Below, one piece after another: positions 12,794 through 25,200 of a DNA stretch of 64,000 nt; position 1 is the first letter of the stretch, and the number at the start of each line of letters is the position of its first letter. Under the pieces are notes generated by a model. The model was not told where the DNA came from. It was given only the letters and a program-made list of their open reading frames with translations, and did not search any database. This DNA is from Cricetomys ansorgei. Taxonomy: Eukaryota; Chordata; Mammalia; Rodentia; Nesomyidae. Made by a program: the position numbers and the translations under genes. The stretch spans positions 1,045,501-1,109,500 of the forward strand of contig JAMJFZ010001805.1 in the NCBI GenBank assembly GCA_026225945.1, read 5' to 3'.

Positions 12794-13319
12794 CTACTGT
12801 AGGAGGTAGCATCTACTTACTTGAGAACACAGGCAGATTTCACCCCTGAGTACTATATCGATAGAAAAGTGTCCTTGCAGTCTTAGCCCAGGATCTGGAA
12901 ATGGGTCTGGTAGTCAAGCTGCAGACACAAGGATGCCCATCTTGGTTTTCTGGGGGAAGAACTCCACACTCACTCTAGTCACTATTCCTGTGTCCCACCA
13001 ACACCCTCGGGGAATTACTATGCAGTCCAGAAATTTAAGCCTAAGGAGAACGAGGAGCAGAGGACAACAGGGGTCCTCCTGCTGACCCTGCCTGTGGAGT
13101 GGAGGGATGCTACTCACTGAGCCTTTTAGCTGAATCCAGGAGAGGTTGAGGTGTTGGGAGTCCCCAGGCTTGCACGAGCATGGTTCATCTGAGGTCATAG
13201 TCCCACTCTTCCTGAATCTTGAGGTTTGAGTTGGTCAGCCATTGCCCCCTGGGATCCAATTCCAGGATATCCACTTTCAGATGGTATGGTAGTTTTGGGG
13301 CGTGTTGAGGCTCTCTCTG

Positions 13320-13643
13320 CTAGAGCAGTTGTAAATGGACTGCCAGCCGAAAGGCTCTGCTTGCTGGCCCTCGTTGGCCCTGAGCTCCCGCTACACTCAC
13401 CACCTCCAGCTGGTATTTCTCTGGTCTTGGTCTCCCAAGGCCCAGCGGCTGGGAGCTGAGGCCATCCAGATGATTCATGAGGCAGAAACCTTGATGGTTG
13501 CTTCTGGCAATGACATAGTTGACCTGGCCTTCCAGACAGTCAAGAGCTGGTCAGAATTCTAAGCTATGCTTGACCTGGCTTAGGTGTGAGAGGTACAGAC
13601 TCAAGGTCAAGGGAACTTCCATGTCAAGGGTGGCCAGGCTAAC
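13320..13643 (-). pseudogene. Fbn3: FBN3 last coding exon (C-terminal propeptide region), one nonsense codon
   Basis: Acceptor CCTTAG precedes VSLATLDMEVPLTLSLYLSH. The frame stays open for 108 codons to the natural stop (13320-13322) except for a TGA at 13551-13553, in the context LEF*PALDCLEG, where fibrillin-3 has an arginine; CGA to TGA is the simplest change. It ends FRLAVHLQLL, matching the human FBN3 end in character. No frameshift in 324 nt makes this the best preserved exon. Confidence 0.95.
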
Positions 13644-14385
13644 CTAAGGGGAGGGACCAGGTGTGCTGTCAGAGACTGTAAATGAGGATGCAAGTGAGTA
13701 GGGACTAAGCTCCTATGTGTGCTCGGTTCTTGGCTTCGTCTAGCCAATTATCTACAAGGCCAAGGTCAGCTAAGGCTGAGGACATAACAACAAAGGCTAA
13801 ACCTGGTTTTTTGATGAAAAAAATCAAACAAAACAAAACAAAACAAAACAACAACAACAAACCAAAGAGGAGAGACTGACGGGACGGCTAAGTTAATACA
13901 GTGATTGCTGAGCAAGCATGAAAATCTGAGGGCAGATCCCTAGTACCCATGTAAAAAGTTGGTTGTGGTGTCATATGCCTGTAGTTCCACTGTGTGTGCG
14001 TGTGTGTGTGTGTGTGTGCGTGTGTGTGTTGGGGTACAGACAAGAGGATCCCAGAGGCTTGCTGGCTGGAAGTATAGTCAAATGGTGAGCACCAGGTTTA
14101 GTGAGAGACCCCGTCTCAAAAAATGAAGTAGAGTTGGGTCCACAACATGGCTCGATGGGTAAAGGTGCTTTCCACCCAAGTTTGACTCACTGGAACCACA
14201 GAGTGGAAGGAGGGAGAATTAGTTCCTACAGATTGTTCACTGACTACAACATTCATGTCCTGTGAGTGAATGCATACACACACACTTACCACCAACAAGT
14301 AAATATATTTAAAATAAAAAAATAAAGTGGGGAAAATTGTAAGAAAATTGTAAGTGATATTGATTTCTTGTCTCTAGATGGGTGG

Positions 14386-14429
<44 letters not shown>

Positions 14430-15874
14430 AAGCAAAAACAATACAAATAATAAAACAGCAGTTAGGGGATCAAAGATTTGCCTTTAAGACCCCAGCAAGC
14501 AGGTCAGGCAGATATCACCAGGCTCTGGAGCCCTGTGGTGGTTCAGAGGCAGCCCAGGTGACTGGTGTTATAACCAAGGCCCCCTTTGCCTTTTGGAGAC
14601 TACATATCCTAAAAGATGCCAAAACTATGGAGACACAAACAGGATATCCAACTAGGACAGAAAGCAAGCAAGGAGAGCCTTCTTCTGGCTTCCACTGTAC
14701 TTCCATCATCTGGCTCTCTTTGATAGAACCCTGTGTACAGATGACAAGCCCTTCTTTATTGGAGTGCATCTGAAGTGCCTTCCTGGTCCTGGCAGCTGGA
14801 CAGTATCCTCAGTGAGTCAGTGGACCTTAATGGCAGGACACCCCTGGCTGGGTGATGCATCTGATTCCATAGAGAATTACCTGTGTTTACCCCCGCCCCA
14901 ACCCGTGCTGTGTTTGTTCTATCTCATTTACATGTGTGTGGCGTGATTTGCTGTTACACGTGAGAGAAAGCTATTTCAGTTTCTCTGCCTGGTTCTAGGA
15001 AATCCCTTTTTTCTGAAGACCGTGGCTCAGACATATGCTCTTACTGACACCTACTGGCAAACACTAGGCATTACACACGGCAATATCCTCTCTTCATAGC
15101 ACGCTGTGTCCACCAGGGGTCCTTGGCAATCATTCCACTCTCACTGAAAACCAAGGGCCAGCAGTACAGTACAGCAATAAATAGTAAATGTGGAATAATT
15201 TCTACAGGGATGGTTTTTTTAAGCAAAGGGAAAAACAAGCTGAAGAAAGCAGAAGATAAAGTAATTTACTCACGTTAGTTCATCATATGTTGAAAGTCTC
15301 AGACCTGTCATGCCATCCCACTATGGCTTTATTTCTCTCTGCTACGCAGATCGTATTTTTCACATGTTATAAAGCATGCTGTCTTTCACTTATTGATTTC
15401 TTCTTCCTCCCATCAGAATGCTGTGAAGTCATCTCTCCCCCTTCCCGTTTTCTCACTTACACCACAGATTGCTCAGGATCTGCATAGAAGGAGCCTTAAT
15501 TGTCACAGAAATGAGGTAAAGTGCCCAAAGGATGTGTCCCCAGAGAAAATCAGGGCTAAGAAAGTATAGAAGAACCAGGTAGGTACCATGATATGAAGGA
15601 GAAGTTGAGACATATAGTCTAATAGTTGCCTGCTTCTTTCTTCCTTCCATTTTTGAGACAGAGTCTCATGTAGCCTAGGCTAATCTCAAACTTACTAAAG
15701 AGCTGAGGATGCCTATGCAGTGTTGAGATTTGAACCCAGGACCTTCTGCACTTTAGGCAATTTACCAGCTAAGCTACATTCCTAGCCCTAGAGTTCTTTC
15801 TTGAAGGATCACAGTCTCTTTCCCACCCTCAGACACCATCTTAGTTGGCCAACCCAGTGTGGTCCTCATGGCAC
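13644..15874. other. FBN3 last intron remnant; (TG)n, (CA)n; no gene seen
   Basis: Holds SINE-like pieces at 13860-14110, a broken (TG)n at 13990-14030 and a (CA)n at 14388-14428. A region at 14460-15600 shows no recognisable gene. A B1-like inverted piece spans about 15640-15790. Confidence 0.6.
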
Positions 15875-16024
15875 CTGATGACCTCCATGGGTGTTGCGTC
15901 TTGGACGGTCCTGAGGGGAGAGGCCATTGATCTTACATTCATAGCAGGCTTCAGGTGAGAGTGACTCTCCCTCATCTGGGGTGGCCTGAGATCCAGGGCT
16001 GAACTCAAGGCTGGAGATGCAGTG
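15875..16024 (-). pseudogene. Fbn3: FBN3 penultimate exon with furin site
   Basis: Open frame reading HCISSLEFSP, then ATPDEGESLSP, EACYECKINGLSPQ and DRPRRNTHGGHQ, ending at a CAG/GTGCCA donor that splices in phase to the last exon. RPRR is the basic cleavage motif at which fibrillins are cut to release the C-terminal propeptide. The 5' part is disrupted (GGCTCATACACTGC where a GQGHC-like text is expected), and sequence up to about 16115 may be older exon material. No stop lies within the part shown. Confidence 0.9.
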
Positions 16025-16938
16025 TATGAGCCAGATGGCATGGGGGAATCTTGCAGAAGCAGGCTAGTGGCACTTCCCTCACCATCTCTCCCATCGTCCC
16101 CCATTCTGAGCTACAGTCACAGATATCATGCAAGTTGTGTGTGTGTGTGTGTGTAATAGATGAGTGTACCTGTGTGTATCCAGAAATGTATATTTGGGAC
16201 CCTATATGCATATATGGAAGATACTGTATACATACAAGTGTGCCCACTGGGATGCATGAATCTATGAGCATGCTTGCTATGTGAATATAGTCAGCACTCC
16301 ATGTGCACAAGCACAGCCAACCTCTGTACCCACAGATTCTGCATCCTCATATTCAACTGGTTACCCAAGGACTTAAAGGTGTTTACAGTATTATGATCTA
16401 TTATGCAGTTATGCCTGTCTCAGTTTACCTCCCTACTGAACATTTAGACTTTTTCTTTGCTAACATTCCCTTTAAAAACAGTGCAACAATTATATACACT
16501 GGTTTATACCTACTGTTATAAATTATGTAGAGATAATTATTTATTTTAAACACAGGGACTCAAACTTGGTAGGTAGCAGAGGATTACAGGCATATACCAC
16601 CATGACTGGTTTATGCAATACTGAGGATCAAACCCAGGACTTTGTACATACTGGGCAAGCATTCTACTCACCGAGTGGCATCTCCATACTGTGATGATAA
16701 TATATGGAAGGATGTGTGTAGGTTCTGTGCAAACATCATGTGGTTTTACATAAGAGGCTAGAACATCCTTGCATTTGGTTATCCCTGGGATGGAGGTAAG
16801 GTTATTGTACAGCTATTTGTTGGTGTTGATGAAGCATTCCATCCTTGAGGAAGTCTCCATAAGACACAGGAAATAAACAACTCATAAATTTCAGGAATTC
16901 TCTGAAATGTAATAGATGCACAAGACCCTCCCCTCCCT

Positions 16939-17244
16939 GTTGTGGAAGTTTATTTTTAGTTATGTACAAAATAATTGTTTTATGCATTGTTGGGTGAGGG
17001 GCTGCCAGTCTTGGCATTTTGTACTATCTGCAGCTGTTGGATTTATGTGTGGGAATGTTTGACTGGTCACAATCTGCATGTGCTATCAACTGAACACCTG
17101 AGGAGTTCTGAATCAATAAAAACAAATGAGCTTAGGGTTCCACTGTCCAGGATGGCCATGATGGTGGTTCCCTCTGCTGAGGTCTGGCAGAGTTTGCACA
17201 TATCAGAAAGCCTCCATGTCGTCCTTGGTGAGCCATCACAGCAA
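16939..17244 (-). mobile_element. LTR-like ~310-bp repeat, copy 1 (inverted)
   Basis: On the minus strand it starts TGCTGTGATGGCTCACCAAG and ends ACTAAAAATAAACTTCCACA. Related plus-strand copies lie at 20527, 37425, 39530 and 46814. TG...CA ends, size and an AATAAA near the 3' end suggest a solo LTR; the family was not named. Confidence 0.6.
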
Positions 17245-18149
17245 CATACTACAATAAATGGAGTACCAAAGTGGGGCACGACATCACCCCAGCCACATCC
17301 AATGTGGAGACAAAGAAGAGAAAGAAACTCCAGACGTCACAGAGTCTATTTTGTTTTGTTTTGTTTTCTGCAACCCTGTCCAGGTAATGGTGAGGTGAGG
17401 CAGTCCTGACAGACACATCTTCTATGGTGATGAGAACTCCACCCCATGAGAGAACTCCTCCTGCAGACAAGGCGATCTGTTATTTTTCCTGCAAACCACA
17501 CTCTATCTTAAAGTCTGAAAAGTGTTTCCTCAGGATCAGAACACAGAAGCTGTCTTCCAGAACTGGTCCAGGTTGTAACTCCTGCTGGTAGCCAAACTTG
17601 GCACTGTAAGAGTCACTGGCTTTGAAAGCATAAAGGGTCATGGAGAGCAACTGAGGCTTGGCACTGTGAGAGGCCAGGAGAGGTCATTGGTGATGGCACA
17701 GCCTCAGTAGTAGCTGAAGGCCCAGATTGAAGGGGTCATGCAGAGAAGTTGAGACTTGGCCCCATGAAGAGGGCCAGGAGAGGCTATTGGTGAAAGGGCA
17801 GTCCAGTTGGGGTAGGGGGAGCACTAGAGAGAGGAACTGCAGGGCACAAGTGATCTGATCAGGAAATGGAAAAAGTGGGGACCTGATCGGGAAGGATGAT
17901 GAGATAAATATGGAAGAAGGATGGAGGAGGATAAATTAATAGTAAGGATATCTGGAAAAATCTTAAGGACTCATACCATTAACTACATGTCTAAAACCCC
18001 TGTAACACACGCAAGTCTGTGTATAAGCCTACATATATAGTTTAAGTAAATAAAATTGACAATCATCTTTCCATGAGTCCAAGACCACCTAACAAAAATC
18101 CCAATACCAGACATGAGAAAGCCTTCTTCTGAGTTGTTGCCCAGGGCTG

Positions 18150-19312
18150 TCCAAGAGACTCCCAAGACATTTTAGAGCATTGCTATTGTCCTTGGTTTCC
18201 CCCTTCCCCAGAGATGAAAGATAAGTCCCTATCGCTGAAGACACCATGCACTTTAGACGCAGGGCCCAGACACTCCTGAGCTGGAACTGACTTGAAAGCC
18301 CCCGCTCTGAGGACTAGATCATGTGATCAGAAGGTATCATGGAAGCTTCTGAAGGAGGAAGCAACCAACAGTCCTACCCAGCTACGACACCTATGCTCCA
18401 CAACAAGATCAGCATGGCATGATTACCCCAGGGGTGCAGTAGTGGCACTCATCCCTCGGTAGTAACCAACAGCTCTCTAATTGGACTTAAGACTCATTCA
18501 ATAGGAGAGAAATCATGCCTGGTACTGGGAACCTAGCCAATGATCAGTTCTAAGTGAAGTCATGGATCTTGGAGGAGAACTTGCAACCATCACTTTACTA
18601 AACCAGCATGATCCCTGACTCTACTCTAAATATTTGTCCTTATACTCACAGATAAGTCTAGTCTTCAACCTTCAACAAGGAAACTTCTCAGTGCAACAGA
18701 CAGAGATCATTATAGAAAACTACAACCAATAAAAATATAGAGTGGTGGAGCCCAGTTTTGATGGATGCATCTTCAGTACAACTCAGGGAACATTGCAGAA
18801 GAGGAGTCAGAAAGATTGTAAGAGCCAGAGGATCAAGGGATCAAAGAATTTGCTGTGAAGTTGTGTTTCCTAGTAATGTCAGGATATGCACCCATAAAGT
18901 CTCAACAGTAAACATAAGCTGAACAAGGACAAGAACAATAGACATGGTAAAGTGGACAGGTTGAGGCCCAGGAGACCACAGCCCTAAGCAAACAACTATA
19001 GACAACTAGGGAATGCTGAGAGTGTGAAAACTAGTCTTTCCCTGGGAAGAATACCAATTGGCTATCCAATACCAAAATGGCCATCCCCGAAAACATACAC
19101 ACAAGTAACGTTATACAGACCGAGCAGGTTACATTTAGTAATATATACGAATAGACACATACGCATATGCAACAACTAATGAAAAAATAGGCCATGAATT
19201 TGAAAGGGAGCAGGGGGGATGGTACATGGGAGAGTTTGAAGGCAGGAAAGAGAAGAGAGAAATGATGGAATTATATGATAACCTCAAAAAGAAAAAAATT
19301 CTTTAAAAGTAC
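18150..19312 (+). mobile_element. L1 (Lx-type) 3' fragment
   Basis: Typical old murine L1 tail phrases: CTCCACAACAAGATCAGCAT, CATACACACAAGTAACGTTA, GGCCATGAATTTGAAAG and an A-rich end after GATGGAATTATATGATAACC. No intact reading frame. Confidence 0.65.
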
Positions 19313-19339
19313 ATCTTAAAAAACAAAACAATTAAAATT

Positions 19340-19915
19340 TCCTTTATGCACTATTTTGTGTGTATGGATGTGTTGCTTTCATATGTCTGTGAGCCATGTA
19401 TTTCCCTGGTTCCTGCAGAGGCAGGAAGTAGGTATCAGATCCTATGGAACTGCAGTTATAGTTTGTTGTGAGTCTCCATGTGGATGCTGGGAATTGGATC
19501 TGCATCCTTTAGCAGAGCAGCCAGTGCTCTCAACCTCTGAGCCATGTCTCCATCCCTTCTATTTCTAACCCTGTGTCCTGGTCTAGTTCTTTGCCGTGGA
19601 ACACAAGAACCTGAATACTTCAACTGATTTCTCCTGGGACATACTGGAAGTTACCCTGGGACTCAGATCTGTCCCTATACCAGTTGGGTAACTCTTTTTC
19701 TTTCCTATCCTTTTTAAAATTTACATTTTATCTATTTATTGTATAAGTGTGTGTGTATGTGTGTGTGTGCACACACAACAGAGAAAGGGAGGATCATGCG
19801 TGGAGGCCAGAGGGTGGTTATCAATTCTCTTCTATCATGTGGGACCTGGGGATTGAACTCAGGCCATCAGGTTTGGCGACAACTGCCTTTACTTATTGAT
19901 CCATGTGTCCCAGGC
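19340..19915 (-). repeat. Two antisense B2-type SINEs
   Basis: Inverted B2 copies at about 19340-19556 and 19735-19915, each with a GGGAATTGGATC/GGGGATTGAACTCAGG core; (TG)n near 19745-19770. Confidence 0.7.
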
Positions 19916-20526
19916 TAGGGCTGGGTGAGCTCAAAGGTGAGCAATAAAGATTGTCCAGCAACCCAGATCTCAGCTAACACTCTTTCTGCAAGTCCCATTC
20001 CACATGGCTTCCTCTCACACTCATCAATGTCTATCAGAGAAAAACCCACAAATCCATAAGACTCACCCCAGGGCATTAATTAACCAGAAGGAAGAACTGG
20101 CTGGAGTTAGCCTTCCTCCCCTGCCTTTAACTCTGCCCAAAGGCTAGGAAGGGACCCCTGGGGAGATAACTGGGAAGCATATCCATGGTACTTTTGATGA
20201 CTCCCATTTGGTATCTGGGGAAATTGAGGAATGTGGAGGATGATGCAATCCCAGACTCTCAAGAGCTCAGTGTCTGTGTTTAAATCTTGGAAGAGGTGTG
20301 AATTAGGATAGATAAAAAGAACCATTCCCCCCAGGAGAGATGAAGACCCCAGACAGAGAGTCAGTCTAACGTGAGATGTTCTCATCCAGGCACATGGGGT
20401 CCTGTTAGCTGAGGCTCAGAAGCCATGGTGACAGAGACACACATAGCTGTTCTTGGTGTCCACACAGTTCCTTCCCATGGCTACCAACATTCCTGATGCC
20501 CCAACACTTGTTCCTGTAACAGTACG
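19916..20526. other. FBN3 intronic sequence, nothing recognised
   Basis: No SINE, exon or RNA gene that I can support. A 92-codon minus-strand open frame at 20107-20385 lacks the EGF cysteine spacing and was not called. Confidence 0.5.
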
Positions 20527-20836
20527 CTGCTGTGGCAGCTCAGCAAGGAAGACAAGGAGTCATATTCATAGATGCAAATGCTTCCAGACCTCAGCAGAGG
20601 GAACTACTATCCTGGCCAGCACCATACTAGACAGCATCCCAGCTCAGGTGTTTTTATTGCTTCAGAACTCCTCAGGTGTTCTACTGATAGCACATGCAGA
20701 TCACAAGTGATCGAACATCTTCCACATAAATTCAACACCTGCAAGCAATTCAAAATGCCAAGACCTAGGCATCCCCTTATCCAACAGTGCATAAAACAAC
20801 TATTTTATACACAACTAAAAATAAGCTTCTACAACA
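20527..20836 (+). mobile_element. LTR-like ~310-bp repeat, copy 2
   Basis: Starts TGCTGTGGCAGCTCAGCAAG, shares CAGACCTCAGCAGAGGGAAC, AACTCCTCAGGTGTTCTACT and AGTGCATAAAACAA with the other copies, and ends CTTCTACAACA. Confidence 0.65.
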
Positions 20837-21171
20837 TGCTTCCATCCTGACAGGTGCAGACAACACAGTATTGCCAAGAACCCTACATGATGATGTTTCC
20901 CTGAGTTTTCCATATATAATGCATGCGTGTGGCATGATGCAGACGCTGTTTGGAGCCCCCATTCTAGCTCCCATCAGGACCTTGTGCCACTGGCACCAGG
21001 TCCAGCTGTTACTGGTCACATCTTGTTTTATTTTTATCTCTGAGCTTGTCTCCCATCTCCCAACAGTGACAGTCACATTCTACCCGAGTCACAGCAAGTG
21101 ACAAAAACTGGCTATCTCTCTCCCCTTCCTTTTTCTCTGCTTTCGTCTAACCTGCCATTTTCCGGGGGACC

Positions 21172-21297
21172 CCATCCATCCGTGGAAGTCACACTGGGTG
21201 AGAGCTTGAATCCCTGGGCACACTTGCATTGATAACTTCCAGGGACATTGATGCAGTCTCTGGCAGAGTCCCTTTCCATTGGTACACTCATCTACAT
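21172..21297 (-). pseudogene. Fbn3: FBN3 cbEGF exon (DVDECTNG module), frameshifted
   Basis: Begins after an AAG acceptor with [14 protein letters not shown]. The frame then shifts by one base and continues [20 protein letters not shown], matching the fibrillin cbEGF two modules after the fourth-position TB. The sixth cysteine and the donor are lost. The best guess for the 3' border is the family's 126-nt length, so that end is uncertain. Confidence 0.88.
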
Positions 21298-21479
21298 CTT
21301 CAGAATCCCACAAATGGATAGGGGTGAAATAAAGCCTACTCTGATAGAACCCCCAGCCTGGGAAGGTGTCAGTTCTGTTACACAGATGGGGAGATAGAGC
21401 CTCACGGAATTTGTAAATGACTTACTCATATGAGGGGGGGCGGATAAAGAGAAATGAATTCCAATCCTAGGGTTTGGGA

Positions 21480-21586
21480 CTCTGTGTGTTGCACCTTTGT
21501 GGGCCAGACTATCAAGACCACTGGGGTGCTCTCAGCAGAACTTCCACTCTGGTCGACGCAGACCCCATGGACACAGATACCAATAT
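21480..21586 (-). pseudogene. Fbn3: FBN3 cbEGF exon with internal deletion
   Basis: A CCTCCCCAG acceptor is followed by ATATTG and then immediately GGTATCTGTGTCCATGG (GICVHGVCVDQSG). The DECxxIP part of the module, roughly 20 nt, is missing between them. A one-base loss follows in the GSFxCECPSG segment. Position and text fit the cbEGF directly after the TB exon pair. Confidence 0.8.
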
Positions 21587-21739
21587 CTGGGGAGGGGGTA
21601 AGCCATAAGAGATAACCCAGCCTAGGGGACCTTCCAGATACTTTGGACCCTCTGAAGTCTGGCAGAAGATGGCAGATGCTCCACAAATCCTGCTGTGAGT
21701 AAATGTGGCCACTCAAAGATGTCAGGATGTGGGAGAAGA

Positions 21740-22760
21740 GGCAAGGACGGGAGAACGGCTGAGTTGGCAAAGAGTATGCCTTGCCATCATGAGGATCTGA
21801 GTTTGACTTCCAGATCCCACATAAAACAGCCAGTATGGTGCATGTTTGTAATCCTAGCCCTGAGGAGACAGAGACAGGTGAACCCCAGGTCTTGCTGGCA
21901 GGTAGCAGCTAGAACACAGTTAGTTCCAGGTTTAATGAGAGACTTTGTCTCAATAAATAAGATCAAGTAATCGAGGAAGACATCCCGATCTACCTCCGGC
22001 CTCCACATACGTAGCGCACCAGCCTAAGGGTCCACAGAACCCCAAGGCACACTCACGTACGCCACACACACAACTGAACCAGTGCATCTCAGGGTTAGAG
22101 GTGTATCTCAGAGGGAAAAGATGCGTGCTAGCATGTGCAAACTTAGGATTCCATCCTTCGAGCCACAAAAAGAACAAAAACTACCTACAAGGCCTTGGGG
22201 TATATTTGCCTAGTTGGCTGGGTTCTTGTCTAGCATACACAAAGCCCTGGGTTTGATTCCCTGCACTATACAGACTCGGTATGGTGGCACATATCTAATC
22301 TCAGCATTTAGGAGGTGGGGGCAGAAGGATTAGAAATTCAAGGTTATCAGTGGTTACATAGCAAGCTCCAGGCCAACCTCAGCCACCCGAAACCCTGTCT
22401 TTAAAAAACAAACTAACTAACTAATGAACAAGCAAACTCACAAATTGCATCCAAATCTAGACATGGTGGTGCTTGCCTGTAACCCTATCATTTAGGAAGT
22501 TGAGGCAGGAGGATCATGAATTCAAGGTCAGCATGGGTTACAAAGTCAGAACCTGTTTCTATAAAACCAAAACAACTCGGGTATGGTGTCTCACACTTAT
22601 GACTCCACACTTGGAAGGTGGAGGTGAGAGAGTTGTAGTTTGCGGCTAACCTGAGCTACATAATGAGTTCCAGACAAGTCTGAGCCTGGAGAATCCCCTC
22701 ATATGTTTCCCCTACCCCCCTAAATCCCATATTCAAGGCTTAGGGAACATTGTGGAGGAG
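21740..22760. repeat. SINE cluster (B2/B4 and three B1-like, plus strand)
   Basis: B2/B4-type copy about 21745-22040, a further tRNA-SINE piece 22195-22260, and diverged B1 pieces about 22270-22400, 22450-22560 and 22575-22700, recognised by GTTTGATTCC, GGAGGATCATGAATTCAAGG and GAGTTCCAGACAAG type phrases. Confidence 0.65.
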
Positions 22761-22779
22761 GTCCAGATGGATAAGAGCT

Positions 22780-23260
22780 GACAGGTGGGGATATAACATG
22801 GCTGTTGTACACATGAACTTACAGTAGCTGTGGTTACCTGCAAGAGATCAATACTGGAACTCCCAGCTGAGATTCGGGAGGGCCTCCAAAGCCCGACTCT
22901 TGGCAAAGCCCGAAGCTATTGGCAGTAGGTGACAAAGTGAGGAGAAGCCACTCTCCTCGGGAATGCAGCCATTGTCCCCACATCCCAGTGGCTGGCCCAC
23001 ACCCATGTGCAAATGGGCAGCACTGGATGGACAGAGGGGCTTATTAAAACAGTAAGAAGGATGTGAAGCTGGAAGGAAAGAGGGCGGGGGACAGACGAGG
23101 GAGGGTTTGAGGAGGTAGTGGAGACTTGATATGATCAAAATACATTGCATAAATGTGTGAAAATTTCAAAGGATAAAAATATTTTGAAAAGGATGAATAT
23201 TTATATTTACAGTATATAAGTGTATATATATGTATACATTGTAAATAAATTAAAAACCAA
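22780..23260 (+). mobile_element. L1 3' UTR fragment
   Basis: Old L1 tail: AACATGGCTGTTGTACACAT, GTTACCTGCAAGAGATCAA, then a G-rich run at 23080-23120 and ATACATTGCATAAATGTGTG before an A/T-rich end. Similar to the CCL25 3' UTR segment at 6970-7130. Confidence 0.7.
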
Positions 23261-23413
23261 AGGGAGGAAAACCTAATAAAGGAAAAGACAAAAAAGAAAA
23301 GGAAGTATTTGGGGGGACGATTCTTTAGGGTGCTGGAGGCACGGAAAGGATGAGGAAGGGCTAGGTGGAAGGGATCTCAGGGACTGTGGGCAGAGAGCTT
23401 GGTGGCCACTCAC

Positions 23414-23485
23414 CAAGAAGCTTCCCCGTGTGGATGTCCATGATGAAGCCTGGAATTTTGTTACCACAGAGAATCTGGCACACAG
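23414..23485 (-). pseudogene. Fbn3: FBN3 TB module, second exon, still open
   Basis: 72-nt exon with GCCCAG acceptor and GTGAGT donor. It reads VCQILCGNKIPGFIMDIHTG and matches the C-terminal half of a fibrillin TB module (the ICGNIPGF/DIHTG segment). No lesion is visible in this exon. Confidence 0.87.
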
Positions 23486-23696
23486 CTGGGCAGAGAAAAA
23501 CACAACCCCAGACCACACTCCCGCCTACCCTGACAGCCCTTGCCTGGCCGCCCACCTTTCTTCACTCTGCTTTGACTGTCCTTCTGTTCAAGGCTGCCCA
23601 GGTCTTTCCAGGGCTACTTTCCAGCCCACAGATGGGAGACTTCTCCCACGTGTTTCTGGTGAGCAGCACCAGCCATGCCTATTGACCTTATTAAAG

Positions 23697-23950
23697 GGCA
23701 CCAGGGAGATGGCTCGGTCGGTAAGTAAAGTGCATTCCTTTGAAGCATGAGGATCTGAGTTAGAGCCCATGTATAGAAGCTGGATAGGTAGTGCAAGCAG
23801 ATCTACGGGTCTTGCTGGTTAGCCAACTTAGCCAAAATAAATGGGAGCTCTAAAAAACTGAAATGGACAAATGACTGACTAAGACACCTTGATGTTAACT
23901 TCTGGCCTCCACATGTACCTCCACATGTACTACACACACACACACACACA
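23697..23950 (+). repeat. B2-type SINE with (CA)n tail
   Basis: Head CACCAGGGAGATGGCTCGGT, internal GAGGATCTGAGTTAGAGCCC, tail in a (CA)n run at 23933-23951. Confidence 0.8.
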
Positions 23951-24029
23951 CTGTTCAGTTATCACCTCAAGACTTCCACTCCAATTCCCACCATCCATGC
24001 AGGGAAAATTCCTGCACTTACGTCACCAG

Positions 24030-24440
24030 TGTTCCTGTGTGTTGATTAGTATTAATTATTAAAACTTGACAAAACCTAGATGCAGCTCAGAAGAAAGTCT
24101 CAATGAGGGACTGTCTAGATCAAGCTGGATTGTGAACATGTCTCTGGGAGATAGCCTTCATTGCTTTAACTGATATGAGAAAACCTAACCTGAAATCCAA
24201 CTCCACCATTTCCTTGCTGGAGGTCCCAGGTATGAGTGGGGAAGGTGAACCGGGCACTAAGCATACATGCATCTATTCTCTTTGCTCTCAACTGTAGGTG
24301 TGATATGACAGGCTGTTTTATGTTCCTGTTGCTTTTACTTCCCTGCAATGATGGACTAAAACCTGTAGTTGTGAGCTGAAACAATCCCAAAGTTGCTTTT
24401 TGTCAGGGTATTTTATTGCTATAGTAGAAATGAAACAAAG
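24030..24440 (+). mobile_element. ~400-bp rodent dispersed repeat (copies also near 27.7, 30.2 and 35.4 kb)
   Basis: Shares with the other copies an AACTTGACA..ACCTAG head, AGGGACTGTCTA, a GCATCTATTCTCTTTGCTCT..TGTGATATGA middle and a TTTATTGCT/AATGAAAC tail. Family not named. Confidence 0.5.
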
Positions 24441-24957
24441 ACAACCCGTGTGTCTCAGTATGGCCTGCTCCTTTAAACTGCCAGTCTGGCCTGCAGGAGC
24501 CTCTTCCCTGACCTCCCCTAGTCTATACTTAAGAGTGTGTCCTCTAGGAGTTTCATGTTAAAAATTTAATATCCAAAGTTGGATGTTGATGATGTCTGGA
24601 GAAGGGGCTTTGGGAAAGTAGAATCAAACAAGATCAGGAGGGTGGGGGCTCAGGATGGCATTGTGGCTTTCACAGAAGGGGAGAGACACCCGAGCTGGCA
24701 CACTTGGTCTCACACTTGGTCTCACACTTCTGTCTCACACTGTGACACCTTCCTCCATACTGGGATGCAGCAAGATGGCCCTCCAAGGCACTGGTGCCTT
24801 TATATTGGGCTTCTAAGCTAAATAAACTTGTATGTGAGCTGGAGATATAGTTCAGTAGTGGAGAGCTTGCTCACTATTGATAAAATCCCAGCATCATAAA
24901 GCGAAAAGAATGCCCCTAACCAAAACCCACATCCAAAAAACCTCTGTTTTTTCTTTT

Positions 24958-25200
24958 AAAGACGTTTCTTATTTTAAATTATGTGTGTATGTGTGTGTCT
25001 ATGTGTGGGTATGTGTCTATGAATTCAGCTGCCAGTGGAGGACAGTTGAGGGAGCTGGATCCTCAGATAGCTGAGTTAGAGGTGGCTATGGGCCATCTGA
25101 CAGGGATGCTGGAAACCTAACGTGGGTCATCTGAAAGAGCAGTACAAAAGAGCAGTACGTGCTCTTAAATGCTAAGCCATCTCTCCAACCCTGGCCTCCT
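24958..25200 (-). repeat. Antisense B2-type SINE
   Basis: Inverted B2 with GTGTGTATGTGTGTGTCTAT at the tail side and GCTAAGCCATCTCTCC at the head side. Confidence 0.75.

Noticed and set aside
20107..20385. Minus-strand 92-codon frame as a possible FBN3 exon.
   Set aside because: Too few cysteines and no EGF or TB spacing; no splice-bounded match to a module.
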